Origin: an uncultured Bacteroidales bacterium
Lineage (GTDB): Bacteria; Bacteroidota; Bacteroidia; Bacteroidales; Bacteroidaceae
Length of the DNA: 42,375 bases
Direction: 5' to 3'
Assembly: GCA_902778265.1 (NCBI GenBank)
Contig: CACYXI010000012.1
Location: 1-42,375, forward strand
Shown here: positions 31,602 through 39,238 of the stretch, piece by piece
Numbering within the stretch: position 1 is the stretch's first letter
Layout of the letters: each line of letters opens with the position of its first letter
Notes under the pieces: generated by a model
Databases searched by the model: none
Told to the model about the DNA's origin: nothing
What the model saw: only the letters and a program-made list of their open reading frames with translations
Position numbers and translations under genes: made by a program

Positions 31602-32297
31602 ATGAAATTCAGTACTTTTGAACAGGCTTTATCGCATGAAAGGCTGCAAAGATACCTTGATGCTTGCGGGAATGACACTCGCAAAGCAATGACTTTGTAC
31701 AGGTATAATCTGCGACTCTCTCAGGAGATGTTTACTATACTTAGTTGTTTTGAAGTTACATTACGCAATGCTATTGATGTAAAACTACGTTCTACACTTG
31801 GTGGCGATTGGTTAAAGGATTCATTTCAGGCAGGACGTATATTTGACACACCACGTCTTGCACGAACATCAAACATTGTAAGAGGAGGATACAGGAGATT
31901 ACAGGAACAAGGGAAGCCTTATTCCCATGTTGGTTTAATATCAGAAATGGAATTTGGTGTATGGAAACACATGTTCTCCAGGGAACAATTTGCCGCAACA
32001 GGAAGAGTTTTATTAAGGATTTTCCCAAACAAACCCATATCAACTCCTACGATGCAGTATAACCACACCTACATTTTTAATGAACTATACAAAATAAACA
32101 CATTGCGAAACAGAATTGCCCATCATGAGCCAATATGTTTCGATTTGGGGTCCGTTCATATAGGTACATCATACATTATCAATCAATACAATAGGCTTCA
32201 CACTCTATTTTCTTGGATGGGATATGATAGTAGCGCAATGTTATACGGATTGAATCATGTTCAGTCTGTATGCAAAGATATTGACAATCTGATATAG
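31602..32297 (+). CDS. Abi_2 (AbiD/AbiF-type) abortive-infection protein
   Basis: A 231-aa cytosolic, helical protein. The N-terminal MKFSTFEQALSHERLQRYLD, then ALTLYRYNLRLS-like and FTILSCFEVTLRNAIDVKL segments, and above all INTLRNRIAHHEPICF, match the Abi_2 family. The Arg169-x4-His174 motif (RNRIAH) is the HEPN-type RNase signature present in this family. Lactococcal AbiD and AbiF abort phage growth; RNA cleavage is the likely mechanism but is inferred. The protein is somewhat shorter than typical AbiF (about 300 aa). A strong terminator overlaps the stop codon. It lies in an AT-rich accessory island. Confidence 0.85.
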   Translation: MKFSTFEQALSHERLQRYLDACGNDTRKAMTLYRYNLRLSQEMFTILSCFEVTLRNAIDVKLRSTLGGDWLKDSFQAGRIFDTPRLARTSNIVRGGYRRLQEQGKPYSHVGLISEMEFGVWKHMFSREQFAATGRVLLRIFPNKPISTPTMQYNHTYIFNELYKINTLRNRIAHHEPICFDLGSVHIGTSYIINQYNRLHTLFSWMGYDSSAMLYGLNHVQSVCKDIDNLI

Positions 32298-32333
32298 CTA
32301 GCGTCGTGTTTCACGACGTCAGCTATATTTTAT
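32294..32333 (+). terminator. Terminator overlapping the Abi_2 stop codon
   Basis: ATAGCT..CGTCGTG, loop TTT, CACGACG..AGCTAT, followed by ATTTTAT. The stop codon TAG lies inside the stem. Confidence 0.8.
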
Positions 32334-32490
32334 CGGGGCAAGCAGTTGATGAGAATGGAATAACGAAACGTGACTCCATCGAGGACTCCGTGAAACACAA
32401 ACTCGTAAACCACTCCCCTAAATCAGGGTAATGGTTTTGCGTAGTAAAGAGCAAGGGGTGGCGAATCACCACCTCTTTCTGACTACCAGC
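32334..32490 (+). other. Structured non-coding stretch after the Abi_2 gene
   Basis: A long imperfect hairpin at 32441-32486 pairs GTAGT with ACTAC, AAAGA with TCTTT, and GGGTGG with CACCAC around CGAAT. Further left, CGTGAAACAC (32389-32398) is the exact complement of GTGTTTCACG (32306-32315) in the terminator loop region. No coding frame; could be an RNA or the end of an old mobile element. Confidence 0.45.
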
Positions 32491-32563
32491 GGAAGCCTAA
32501 AAACAAGTTTCTGTATAATTATGCTGTTTTTTACACTCATTTTGATGTTTTTTATGGAAATAG

Positions 32564-32595
32564 TTTGGAGAAGAGAGAAAAAAAATGTATTTTTG
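32564..32595 (+). promoter_or_regulatory. Promoter of the guanine deaminase gene
   Basis: TTTG (32564-32567), 20-bp spacer, TATTTTTG (32588-32595). The leader is about 75 nt to ATG 32678. Confidence 0.75.
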
Positions 32596-32677
32596 CACAA
32601 AAATCTATTATTCACAGACGAATGAAAATGACTTATTTCCCAAACAAGCATTCATGAGTCTTTTTAATATAAAAAAT

Positions 32678-33142
32678 ATGACACCAAACAAATACATGCA
32701 GATAGCCATCGATGAAGCTCGAGAAGGTATCAGAAACGGACATGGAGGACCTTTCGGAACTGCCATCGTCAAGAACGGAATCCTGATTGCTTCCGGGCAT
32801 AATCGTGTACTGATAAATAAGGATCCTACGTGCCACGGTGAGGTGGATGCCATTCGCAAGGCTTGTCAGAAACTCAACACACACGATCTTAGCGGTTCTG
32901 AACTATACACCACAGGAGAGCCTTGCCACATGTGCCTATGTGCCTGTATGTGGGCGAATATCAGTAAGATATACTACGGCTGCACGATAGAGGACAATGG
33001 TCTCATTGGCTTCCGCGATGATAAATTTGATAAGATATTCGGCTGTCGTGACAAACTGGAAGGCCTTATGACCAAGATTGACCGCAAGGCATGTCTTGAG
33101 CTATTCGAGGAATACAAGAATCTTTACCATAAAATATACTAA
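32678..33142 (+). CDS. Guanine deaminase-like protein (CDA fold)
   Basis: A 154-aa cytosolic enzyme. I start at ATG 32678 (MTPNKYMQIAIDEAREGIRN); the open frame upstream overlaps the promoter. Zinc ligands are in CHGEVDAIRKACQ and GEPCHMCLCACMWANI; the first is HGE rather than the common HAE, still with the catalytic Glu. The C-terminal swap-helix segment (DNGLIGFRDDKFDKIFG) resembles GuaD of Bacillus subtilis. Reaction: guanine to xanthine plus ammonia. The alternative, tRNA adenosine deaminase TadA, is less likely because of the C-terminus. It has its own promoter and is followed by a palindrome. Confidence 0.85.
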   Translation: MTPNKYMQIAIDEAREGIRNGHGGPFGTAIVKNGILIASGHNRVLINKDPTCHGEVDAIRKACQKLNTHDLSGSELYTTGEPCHMCLCACMWANISKIYYGCTIEDNGLIGFRDDKFDKIFGCRDKLEGLMTKIDRKACLELFEEYKNLYHKIY

Positions 33143-33144
33143 TT

Positions 33145-33325
33145 AAGCTTTCGCAAGTTTATAACTTGCTCAGTTTTAGGAGTACAAGGAGTGCAAGGAG
33201 TGCCGCTTCTAATGTTGCTTAAGTAGTACAAGACAATAGTATTTATCGCTTATTTGAACGCTCAAGACATTCGTCTTGTACTCCCTATTACTCCTTATAA
33301 GTGGAGCTTGCGAAACTTTAGTTTA
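33145..33325. repeat. Nested palindrome with GGAGTACAA nonamer arms
   Basis: Outer pair CTTTCGCAAGTT (33150) and AGCTTGCGAAACT (33306); inner left arm GGAGTACAAGGAGTGCAAGG, inner right arm GTCTTGTACTCCCTATTACT. Same architecture as the other families with a 9-bp arm unit. Confidence 0.75.
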
Positions 33326-33330
33326 CCATT

Positions 33331-35832
33331 ATGAAAAAACTTGCACTTTTATTCCTTGCACCATTGCTGTTGTTTATGGCTGGGTGCAACAATCAACAAA
33401 AAGATGAATCATTAACCGACGGCGTATTCCATGCCGTTGGCCTGAATATCACGGGAACAATCAATGTTGACGTAACCATCGAGGATCAGCGCATCGTGGA
33501 AGTAAGTGTGCACGAGAAACTGAAATCGTATGTCAATCAGATAAAGGAGATATGTGAAAGCATCATTGAGAATCAGTCGGCAGATGTTGACGGCATTTCT
33601 GGTGCAACCTATCTTTCTGATGGCATAAAGGATGCGGTACGCGATGCCTTGGCACAGTCAAGGGGCGAAAAACCAGTTCTTAACAATTCATTGCCACTAA
33701 ACTTCACGCCTGGCACATATTCCGTTGAAAGCGATGGTTTCCTTGGCAAGATCAAAGCCGACGTGGTGTTTACCAAAGACTCTATTGCCTCTGTCATAAT
33801 AAAGGAATCAAAAGAAACGCCTCATGTGGGCGAGAATGCCATACAGCCAACCATTAAGAAGATGACGGCTGCCAATGGTACTGGTGTTGACGGAGTGACA
33901 GGTGCCACATTCACCGTGGCCGCCCTGAGAAGACTCGTAAACGATGCCGCAGAGAAAGCGAAGATGACAAATCGTAACAAATTCTATAATAACAGGTTAT
34001 CAATGAAAACACATGAAAAACTTGAAGACACCTGGGATGTAGTAATCGTAGGTGGCGGTGGTGCTGGTCTCTTTGCAGCAGCACAGGCAGCAGAGGATGG
34101 CAATACGGTTCTCGTAATAGAGAAGAACCCAGAACTGGGTGGTAATACGCTTATTGCTGGTGGTATGTATCAGGCTATTGATCATCATCTCGTATGGGAC
34201 ATCAATCATCCGGAAGCCACAACGGCAATCGGCTTCAACGGCAAGAAAGTAGATAAGGTAAAGGCAACCGTCGGCAGTATCGATATGCTGAAAATATTGC
34301 TCTCATGGGATGAGAAACCTTTTGATGAGAAATACTACCTCACGCATGAGTTCGTGGCTGGTGATGTTATTGAGCAGGCAAAGCATGGAGTTCACCACGA
34401 ATATCTCGATGTACTTCGTGACCTGAAGAAAGAAATACGTGCCTATCTTGCCTATGCAGAGCCAAAAATGAAGAAGGGTATGAATGAAAGTGACCTTCTG
34501 CTTTTCTCTACCACAAACCTTCACATCTTCCAGACGTACTATGGCGGTCTTCGTCAGAGCAACGACAAGAAGGAGTGGATCTATGGCGACTATAACCTTG
34601 TGTGCCAGTTTATTAACGAGGGTGAGAAACTAAAGCCTTGGCTCATGAGTATGGGTGTGGAGTATCTTAACACCCAGACCACTCTCCCTGGTGCAATCTG
34701 GTATCGCTGCAACAGAATGACAGGCTGCAATACGGATGCTGATGGTGACGGTAAGAATGAGTTTTATGCCAAGAACTGGGGCGCATACGTAATGGCTCCT
34801 CTCACGCACATGCTTCGCGCCAACAAGCATAACAGGGTTATAAAGTCAACTACCGCCAAGAATCTCATGATGGAGAAGGGTAGGGTGGCAGGTGTAAAAG
34901 GCGTTATGGAAGATGGTACTCCTGTTATTGCCCATGCTCGCAAGGGCGTGATAATCGCGTCTGGAGGCTATGCAGCTAATGTGGAGAAGGTGATAAAGAC
35001 CAACAAATACTGGCCTGCCAACTATCTTTCATACAATATGGGTACTACAAACCGCTCGTCTCTTCTTGGTGAAGGACTTTCTATGGCTACCGAAGTAGGT
35101 GCTGATGAATGTGGCGAAGGTTGGACTCAACTTCTTCCACTCGCGTTCTCTGCCGACGGACTGATAGCAAAAGGAAGCGTAGAGACGGCTATATTCATTA
35201 GTCCGAAGACAGGCAAGCGCTTCGTTGACGAATGTTCTGAGCGCGACGTCCTTTCGCTTGCTGCATTCAGAAACGGAGTGAAATACAAGGGTATCAAGGG
35301 CACATTCCTATGTATTAGGGCGGATGTAAAGACCGATGAGGCTGGGCTTGATATTATCTCGGCTGATATTCCGGGGAAGGAATGGACGCGCACAGGCAAG
35401 CAGCTTGCCACACTGTTTAAGGAGATAGGTATTGAAGCTGATGCAAAGGTAGTGCTTGAGACGATCCGCGAATACGATATGGCAGGAATGGATAACCGTC
35501 AGCCAAGGGATTTCAGAAAGCAGCATCAGGTAGGACTTATCGGTACGGCGAAGCGTAAGGCTGACGGAAGTTACGACAAGAGCACCTACGACATCGAGAA
35601 TGCAAGGCTTCGCATCCGTCTTCTCGCTCCATCCCTTCATCACACTATGGGTGGTTTGAAGATTGACCTTCATCGCAGGGTGCTCGACAAGCACGGCAAA
35701 CCTATTCCTGGGCTCTATGCTGCAGGTGAGGTTACAGGCGGTTTCTTCGGTGGTAATCGTCTTGGTGGTAATGCCCTTACCGAGGTAATGGTGTCAGGAA
35801 GAATAGCGGCAAGGGGAGTGGATAATAAATGA
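33331..35832 (+). CDS. Secreted FMN/FAD reductase (fumarate/urocanate-reductase-like) lipoprotein
   Basis: An 833-aa protein with lipoprotein signal (LLLFMAGCN, lipid Cys19). Two FMN_bind domains lie at about 30-110 and 125-210. The second has the flavinylation motif DGVTGATFT with Thr195 at the attachment site; the first reads DGISGATYL with Leu95, so it is probably not flavinylated. From about 233 an FAD-binding domain (VVIVGGGGAGLFAAA, ELGGNTLIAGG) and a flavocytochrome-type active site (LHHTMGGLKID, FGGNRLGGNALTEV) follow. Relatives reduce fumarate, urocanate or cinnamates outside the cytoplasm, taking electrons via FMN added by ApbE. There is no haem motif. The substrate is unknown. The TGA stop is part of a TGAAAAA heptad. 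Confidence 0.9.
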   Translation: MKKLALLFLAPLLLFMAGCNNQQKDESLTDGVFHAVGLNITGTINVDVTIEDQRIVEVSVHEKLKSYVNQIKEICESIIENQSADVDGISGATYLSDGIKDAVRDALAQSRGEKPVLNNSLPLNFTPGTYSVESDGFLGKIKADVVFTKDSIASVIIKESKETPHVGENAIQPTIKKMTAANGTGVDGVTGATFTVAALRRLVNDAAEKAKMTNRNKFYNNRLSMKTHEKLEDTWDVVIVGGGGAGLFAAAQAAEDGNTVLVIEKNPELGGNTLIAGGMYQAIDHHLVWDINHPEATTAIGFNGKKVDKVKATVGSIDMLKILLSWDEKPFDEKYYLTHEFVAGDVIEQAKHGVHHEYLDVLRDLKKEIRAYLAYAEPKMKKGMNESDLLLFSTTNLHIFQTYYGGLRQSNDKKEWIYGDYNLVCQFINEGEKLKPWLMSMGVEYLNTQTTLPGAIWYRCNRMTGCNTDADGDGKNEFYAKNWGAYVMAPLTHMLRANKHNRVIKSTTAKNLMMEKGRVAGVKGVMEDGTPVIAHARKGVIIASGGYAANVEKVIKTNKYWPANYLSYNMGTTNRSSLLGEGLSMATEVGADECGEGWTQLLPLAFSADGLIAKGSVETAIFISPKTGKRFVDECSERDVLSLAAFRNGVKYKGIKGTFLCIRADVKTDEAGLDIISADIPGKEWTRTGKQLATLFKEIGIEADAKVVLETIREYDMAGMDNRQPRDFRKQHQVGLIGTAKRKADGSYDKSTYDIENARLRIRLLAPSLHHTMGGLKIDLHRRVLDKHGKPIPGLYAAGEVTGGFFGGNRLGGNALTEVMVSGRIAARGVDNK

Positions 35833-35994
35833 AAAATTAAAAATGAAAAATTGTAAAATACAGGTTACAATATAATTAAAAAGTAAAAAATAAAAGTAAA
35901 AAGTATGATTACCTTATGCCGCTAAAGGCTTTCTGGGAAAATACTAACCATACTTTTTACTTTTAAATTTTTACTTTTTACTTTCATTTTTCCT
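35829..35994. repeat. Double A/T-arm palindrome between convergent genes
   Basis: First TGAAAAA heptads with TACAGGTTACAA, then AAAAAGT heptads GTAAAAAATAAAAGTAAAAA, core GTATGATTACCTTATGCCGC then TAAAGGCTTTCTGGGAAAAT, and right arm CATACTTTTTACTTTTAAAT. It looks like one element inserted in the left arm of another. It supplies the stop of both convergent genes. Confidence 0.85.
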
Positions 35995-36333
35995 CTCCTC
36001 TCCCGGACTTATCCCATAAACCTTCAGGTACATTCTGTGCATAGTCATGCGGTTGCAGAAGCCTGACTGTATGGCGATGTCCTCGAGAGTGTCATTCTTG
36101 TGCGTAGGGGATCTTAGCAGGTGACGTGCATGATAAACACGTTGTCGGTTCACATAGTCGTAGAAAGTTGTACCTAATTCCTCCTTAAATATCTGGGATA
36201 TTCTTGCAGGGGAAATGCCCAACTCTTTCGTGAGCGTTTCCCGAGAGAAATGAATGTCGCGGAACAAGCGGTCGTTGCGTATCAGCGACTTTATCCTCGT
36301 GGCAAGTTCCTTATGGTCGTAGAGTTTGTGCAA
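35971..36333 (-). CDS. Stand-alone AraC-type DNA-binding domain without an ATG start
   Basis: About 120 aa, cytosolic. Two helix-turn-helix units: FSRETLTKELGISPARISQI and LEDIAIQSGFCNRMTMHRMY, then VYGISPGEERK, match the HTH_18 domain. Most AraC regulators are 280-300 aa with a ligand domain; this one has only the DNA-binding part. The frame stays open upstream to 36438 with no ATG or GTG, so the start is uncertain (TTG at 36333 is the best candidate); the upstream codons are repeat DNA. It may be a truncated remnant whose N-terminus was replaced by the A/T-arm palindrome, or a genuine TTG-initiated regulator. The last residues (KNESKK) also come from a repeat arm. Confidence 0.6.
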   Translation of the reverse strand: MHKLYDHKELATRIKSLIRNDRLFRDIHFSRETLTKELGISPARISQIFKEELGTTFYDYVNRQRVYHARHLLRSPTHKNDTLEDIAIQSGFCNRMTMHRMYLKVYGISPGEERKNESKK

Positions 36334-36341
36334 TTTGTTAA

Positions 36342-36454
36342 ATGAAAAATGAAAAGAGAAAAATGAAAAATACAGATTAGTAATTGCACGTATGGCCTTT
36401 ACCTGAAAAAATGTGACTTGTATTTTGCATTTTTCATTTTATAATTTTAAAATT
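36342..36454. repeat. A/T-arm palindrome (TGAAAAA heptads)
   Basis: Left AAATGAAAAATGAAAAGAGA with TACAGATTAGTAAT; core GCACGTATGGCCTTTACCTG; right TGTGACTTGTATTTTGCATT. It lies directly upstream of the AraC domain frame. Confidence 0.8.
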
Positions 36455-36484
36455 TATCCCCTCCCTTTGGGAGGGACTGGGTAG
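36455..36484. repeat. Short C/G-arm remnant
   Basis: ATCCCCTCCCTTTGGGAGGG followed by ACTGGG; a solo hairpin of the C/G-arm family at the 3' end of the DUF4738-like gene. Confidence 0.5.
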
Positions 36485-36487
36485 GCT

Positions 36488-37288
36488 TTACACACTCATC
36501 TTCACATTCCCGTCAATTCTTACCACGATATTAATGTGGTAAGAAGTATAAGTATCTGGAGTAGAGAGAATAGCCACGAACGTTACCTCATCGGCAGTAA
36601 CCTTCTCAATGACAATATCAGAGAGAATACACTTGTCTATGTATTCCTTCGGAACATGAGCAGAGAAATCCTTCTTATGGTAGTCGCGGTTTATCACCTT
36701 CCTTGCACCATCATACAAGGCAATATGAATGATATTGTCGAAATATGCATGATCCACCGTCACGCCATCATCGTTAACGCTTTGCTGATAAACCTTGAAT
36801 GTCGTAGGGTTTATCTGTATGTAGGCGTGCATACGTTTCTCGCCGGCATTCAGAACCGTATCGCGCTTTATCAGCTCTCCCTGATTGATGTGGTCTATAG
36901 ATCTCTTGATCTTCTCAAACAGGGAAACAAGGTTCTTGTCGTCCGACTTCACAAGCGAGATCTCATCGCCGTCGCTGTTAACGAAGCGAAGCACATGATC
37001 CGAGAGCTTGGTGATGTGATACTTGCTGGGGTGTGAACTTTCAAGGTATAGTGTATCGGTATGGATATGAAATTTCACAGGCTCACTTAAAGAGTCAGTA
37101 TAGAAGATGGTGTCGCCCTTTGCTCTGAGCACACAGTCACCTTCCAGTTCGTCAACCCAGATTCCTTGCATCGTTTTCTTGGCTTCAAGGTCCTCGGTCG
37201 GGGTGTTGTTTTTCTCTGGAGTGTTTCCACAGCTAGCTATTGCGGCTATGATGGAAATTCCTACGATAAAAGTCTGTATTTTTTTCAT
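36488..37288 (-). CDS. DUF4738-like lipoprotein
   Basis: A 266-aa protein, start ATG 37288 (MKKIQTFIVGISIIAAIASC, lipid Cys20). After a low-complexity linker (GNTPEKNNTPTEDLEAK) it reads MQGIWVDELEGDCVLRAKGD, then DTLYLESSHPSKYHITKLSD and a C-terminal beta-rich half with HAYIQINPTTFKVYQQSVND and VTFVAILSTPDTYTSYHINI. This resembles the DUF4738 family of Bacteroidetes, whose function is unknown. It is divergent from the SPOR gene. A -7-like TATATTTG (minus strand, 37306-37299) lies 11 bp upstream of the ATG, without a clear -33 box, so a near-leaderless transcript is possible. Confidence 0.65.
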   Translation of the reverse strand: MKKIQTFIVGISIIAAIASCGNTPEKNNTPTEDLEAKKTMQGIWVDELEGDCVLRAKGDTIFYTDSLSEPVKFHIHTDTLYLESSHPSKYHITKLSDHVLRFVNSDGDEISLVKSDDKNLVSLFEKIKRSIDHINQGELIKRDTVLNAGEKRMHAYIQINPTTFKVYQQSVNDDGVTVDHAYFDNIIHIALYDGARKVINRDYHKKDFSAHVPKEYIDKCILSDIVIEKVTADEVTFVAILSTPDTYTSYHINIVVRIDGNVKMSV

Positions 37289-37385
37289 ATGTTGGGTGCA
37301 AATATAATAAAAAGATTCTGAAAGAAAAAATGTTTTTTGGTTTTTTTTCTGAAAAGAATAAATCTTTTTTTTATTTCTCAAATAT

Positions 37386-37417
37386 TTTGTATTATTCGAG
37401 AAAAATCCTTAACTTTG
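37386..37417 (+). promoter_or_regulatory. Promoter very close to the SPOR gene start
   Basis: TTTG (37386-37389), 20-bp spacer, TAACTTTG (37410-37417). The ATG is at 37426, only 8 bp after the box, so the mRNA would be leaderless or nearly so. Confidence 0.75.
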
Positions 37418-37425
37418 CAACTCCA

Positions 37426-38526
37426 ATGGTAGAACTGGCAAAACATATCGAAATTCTTCTCTTGAATAATGACTGCGTCATTGTTCCTGGCTTTGGTGGG
37501 TTTATGGCTCACCATGTTGATGCTGTATATGATGAGGAGGAGAGCCTGTTCTTGCCACCAAGTCGCACCCTCGGATTCAATCCGCAGCTGCACATCAACG
37601 ACTCCCTCTTGGCTCAGTCGTATGTTGAGGCTTACGACATAAGCTATCCTGATGCCGTAAAGCGAATAGAGGCTGAGGTGTCCGAGATGCGTCAGACCAT
37701 CAACAACGAGGGATGTTTCGAACTTCCTGATATTGGTGTTATTCGTCGAAATGACGATGGGAACCTTGAGTTCGAGCCTTGCTCTGCCGGAATACTGACA
37801 CCTGAGCTATATGCCCTCACCTCGTTCGAGTACAAGACGCTCAGCGTTCTTCCAGAAAAACCAGAGGAAGCGCTTGCTGCATCCGTAATGTCACCTCTCC
37901 GTCCTATCGTTGAGGAGAAGCCTGCCGTAGAGCCTGAGCCTGTTGTGGCAGAGGAGGAATATGAGTATGAAGAGGAAGCGGAAGAGGTCGTAACTATCAA
38001 GGTAGCTACGCTGAAGAAGATAGCAGCTGCCGCCGTAGTCCTTCTTGTAGTGCTGTTTGCCGTCTTCCCTTATGGCGAGTATAACTTTGACGGATTCCAG
38101 AAAAGCTCTATCGATACCGGTCTTCTCACTAAGGTAATGCCGAAGGTACAGACCACCACTCCCGAGGAGCTTGGTGCTATAAAGGTAATCAACAATGCCG
38201 TTGTCCGTACCGAGCGTACTGAGGCAGAGAACAAGACTGTTTCCAATGCCGAGAACCAGAAGGCTTCTGATGTTGTTAAGGATGTAGCTGAGAGTCATTC
38301 CACTTATGTTATAGTTCTTGCAAGTCGCGTCACAAAGAGTAATGGTGAGGCATACGTCGCTTCCCTCAAGAAGAAGGGCGTGAAGGATGCAAGGGTTATT
38401 TCTGCAAGCAACGGCAGTAAGGTGGTATGCGGAAAGTATTCTTCTGAGGGGGAGGCTATGGAAGGTGCTCGCGAGCTCAGGGATATGTCGTCAGAATTCA
38501 GCGATGTCTGGGTTATGGAGTTATAA
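37426..38526 (+). CDS. HU-CCDC81 / SPOR-domain membrane protein
   Basis: A 366-aa protein. I start at ATG 37426 (MVELAKHIEILLLNNDCVIV) since the promoter excludes earlier codons. Residues about 1-130 match the tandem bacterial CCDC81-like HU domains (VPGFGGFMAHHVDAVYDEEE, then INNEGCFELPDIGVIRRNDD). A Pro/Glu-rich linker (about 150-185), a membrane helix (about 196-215, IAAAAVVLLVVLFAVF), and a C-terminal SPOR domain (about 287-366, TYVIVLASRVTKSNGEAYVA) follow. The HU-like part would be cytosolic and the SPOR domain periplasmic, where it binds denuded peptidoglycan at the septum. In Bacteroidetes this architecture is common and thought to link chromosome or cytoplasm to the division site. 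It heads a run with the FHA and EFR1 genes. Confidence 0.88.
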   Translation: MVELAKHIEILLLNNDCVIVPGFGGFMAHHVDAVYDEEESLFLPPSRTLGFNPQLHINDSLLAQSYVEAYDISYPDAVKRIEAEVSEMRQTINNEGCFELPDIGVIRRNDDGNLEFEPCSAGILTPELYALTSFEYKTLSVLPEKPEEALAASVMSPLRPIVEEKPAVEPEPVVAEEEYEYEEEAEEVVTIKVATLKKIAAAAVVLLVVLFAVFPYGEYNFDGFQKSSIDTGLLTKVMPKVQTTTPEELGAIKVINNAVVRTERTEAENKTVSNAENQKASDVVKDVAESHSTYVIVLASRVTKSNGEAYVASLKKKGVKDARVISASNGSKVVCGKYSSEGEAMEGARELRDMSSEFSDVWVMEL

Positions 38527-38618
38527 GAAGGTTTTTAGGTTATATGGTTATAAGGTCAGCCTAATCCAATACATACCGACCTCAAAACCTTAAAACCTCA
38601 AAACCTCAAAACCAGAAA
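38527..38618. repeat. Palindrome with CCTCAAAA octad arms
   Basis: Left GGTTTTTAGGTTATATGGTT then ATAAGGTC; right GACCTCAAAACCTTAAAACC then TCAAAACCTCAAAACC; core of about 30 bp. A second copy is at 39148-39236. Confidence 0.8.
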
Positions 38619-38621
38619 AGA

Positions 38622-39143
38622 ATGAAACGTGTAAGATGTCCTAAGTGTGATAACTATATCACATTCGATGAAACAAAATACGCCGATGGGCAGTCGTTGG
38701 TATTCCAATGCGAATATTGCGGAAAGGAGTTTGGCATACGTATCGGTGTGTCAAAGCTCAGAAAGCAGCAGAAAGAAGAGAATCCTACGGCTGAAGAAGC
38801 AGATGAGGGATATGGGTCTATCATCGTGATAGAGAACGTGTTCCACTACAAGCAAGTGCTACCCCTGAAGATGGGTGACAATATCATCGGCAGATACATG
38901 AAGGGATCCAAGTGCAATACCCCTATTGAGACTAATGATCCTTCTATCGACATGAATCATTGCATCATCAACGTGAGTCGTGATAAGCGCGGCAACCTGA
39001 AGTACGTGCTTCGCGATGGTCCGAGCTATACTGGCACGTTTGTTGACAACGAGATCCTCGGCGACCGTGAGCGTAGGGTGATTGAGAACGACACCCTCTT
39101 CACTATCGGTGCCACTTCGATTATACTGAAGACAAAGCAATAA
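38622..39143 (+). CDS. Zinc-ribbon / FHA-domain protein
   Basis: A 173-aa cytosolic protein. The N-terminal zinc ribbon has CPKC (6-9) and CEYC (30-33). From about residue 65 it is an FHA fold: VLPLKMGDNIIGRYMKGSKC, MNHCIINVSRDKRGNLKYVL and YTGTFVDNEILGDRERRVIE, ending LFTIGATSIIL. FHA domains bind phospho-threonine peptides. The canonical Gly-Arg is kept, but the usual SRxH reads DMNH and the NGT motif reads TGT, so phosphopeptide binding may be altered. It sits between the SPOR and EFR1 genes, separated from each by octad palindromes; the three are probably co-transcribed. Confidence 0.82.
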   Translation: MKRVRCPKCDNYITFDETKYADGQSLVFQCEYCGKEFGIRIGVSKLRKQQKEENPTAEEADEGYGSIIVIENVFHYKQVLPLKMGDNIIGRYMKGSKCNTPIETNDPSIDMNHCIINVSRDKRGNLKYVLRDGPSYTGTFVDNEILGDRERRVIENDTLFTIGATSIILKTKQ

Positions 39144-39147
39144 ATAA

Positions 39148-39236
39148 GGTTTTAAGGTTATAAGGTTTAAGGTCTGCATAGTCTATGAGCATTCCGACCT
39201 CAAAACCTCAAAACCTGCCAACCTCATAACCTGACA
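39148..39236. repeat. Palindrome with CCTCAAAA octad arms, second copy
   Basis: Left AGGTTTTAAGGTTATAAGGT then TTAAGGTC; right GACCTCAAAACCTCAAAACC then TGCCAACCTCATAACCTG. The core (TGCATAGTCTATGAGCATTC) differs from the first copy while the arms match in type. Confidence 0.8.
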
Positions 39237-39238
39237 GA

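Noticed and set aside
32350-32372. Hammerhead-ribozyme-like core (TTGATGAG ... CGAAACG)
   Set aside because: The first core base is U instead of C, and the ten bases between the two core parts cannot form stem II. Probably chance.
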